NCBI GenBank assembly: GCA_003488965.1
Contig: DNJW01000403.1
Location: 1-6,296 of the forward strand
Length of the DNA stretch: 6,296 nucleotides
Origin: Lachnospiraceae bacterium
GTDB taxonomy: Bacteria; Bacillota; Clostridia; Lachnospirales; Lachnospiraceae
Direction of reading: 5' to 3'
Shown here: piece after piece, positions 6,272 through 6,296 of the stretch
Position numbering within the stretch: the stretch's first letter is position 1
Layout of the letters: every line of letters begins with the position of its first letter
Translations under genes and position numbers: made by a program
The notes under the pieces: generated by a model
Seen by the model: only the letters and a program-made list of their open reading frames with translations
Databases searched by the model: none
Told to the model about the DNA's origin: nothing

Positions 6272-6296
6272 ACCTTATAGGGTTCGGGTGTCAAAA

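Noticed and set aside
5839..6294. Minus-strand open frame of 151 codons at the right edge
   Set aside because: It runs through the strong terminator and opposite a well-supported gene, and its Cys/Ser-rich peptide is typical of an antisense shadow.

Overview
The window looks like chromosome from a Gram-positive gut Firmicute, most likely a Lachnospiraceae-type clostridium. The signs are AGGAGG-type ribosome binding sites, near-consensus sigma-A promoters, U-tailed hairpin terminators, moderate GC, a very long J-domain/TPR protein of a type familiar from that group, and a Ser-rich secreted protein beginning with VSGN repeats. The taxonomic call is inference. All genes are on the + strand.

Region 1 (1-1603) is a translationally coupled pair. 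The first gene is the 3' part of an IbrA-like PAPS-reductase-family protein (DUF3440), whose N-terminus lies upstream of the window. It overlaps by 14 bp an IbrB-like protein with a ParB/Srx-type nuclease fold. This pair recurs in bacteria and mobile elements, and in Escherichia coli it is known as a regulator of Ig-binding (eib) genes. No terminator is visible after ibrB. A 38-codon reading frame with its own Shine-Dalgarno (1554-1670) overlaps the end of ibrB and may be a small protein or the broken N-terminus of an AraC-type regulator.

Region 2 (1662-5349) is a self-contained transcription unit: a perfect TTGACA-18-TATAAT promoter, a 1186-residue protein with an N-terminal J-like domain (NPE in place of HPD) followed by a long TPR solenoid, and a terminator. 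The protein carries a small tandem 8-residue insertion made from 24-bp DNA repeats, and a Cys cluster near its C-terminus.

Region 3 (5383-6271) is a second self-contained unit: a strong promoter, an approximately 95-nt leader, an optimal ribosome binding site, a 228-residue exported protein of unknown function, and a strong terminator. Its codon choice differs from the genes upstream and suggests high expression.

The three units do not obviously form one pathway. The ibrAB pair is the most accessory-like element. No tRNA, rRNA, CRISPR array, transposase or phage structural gene was seen.
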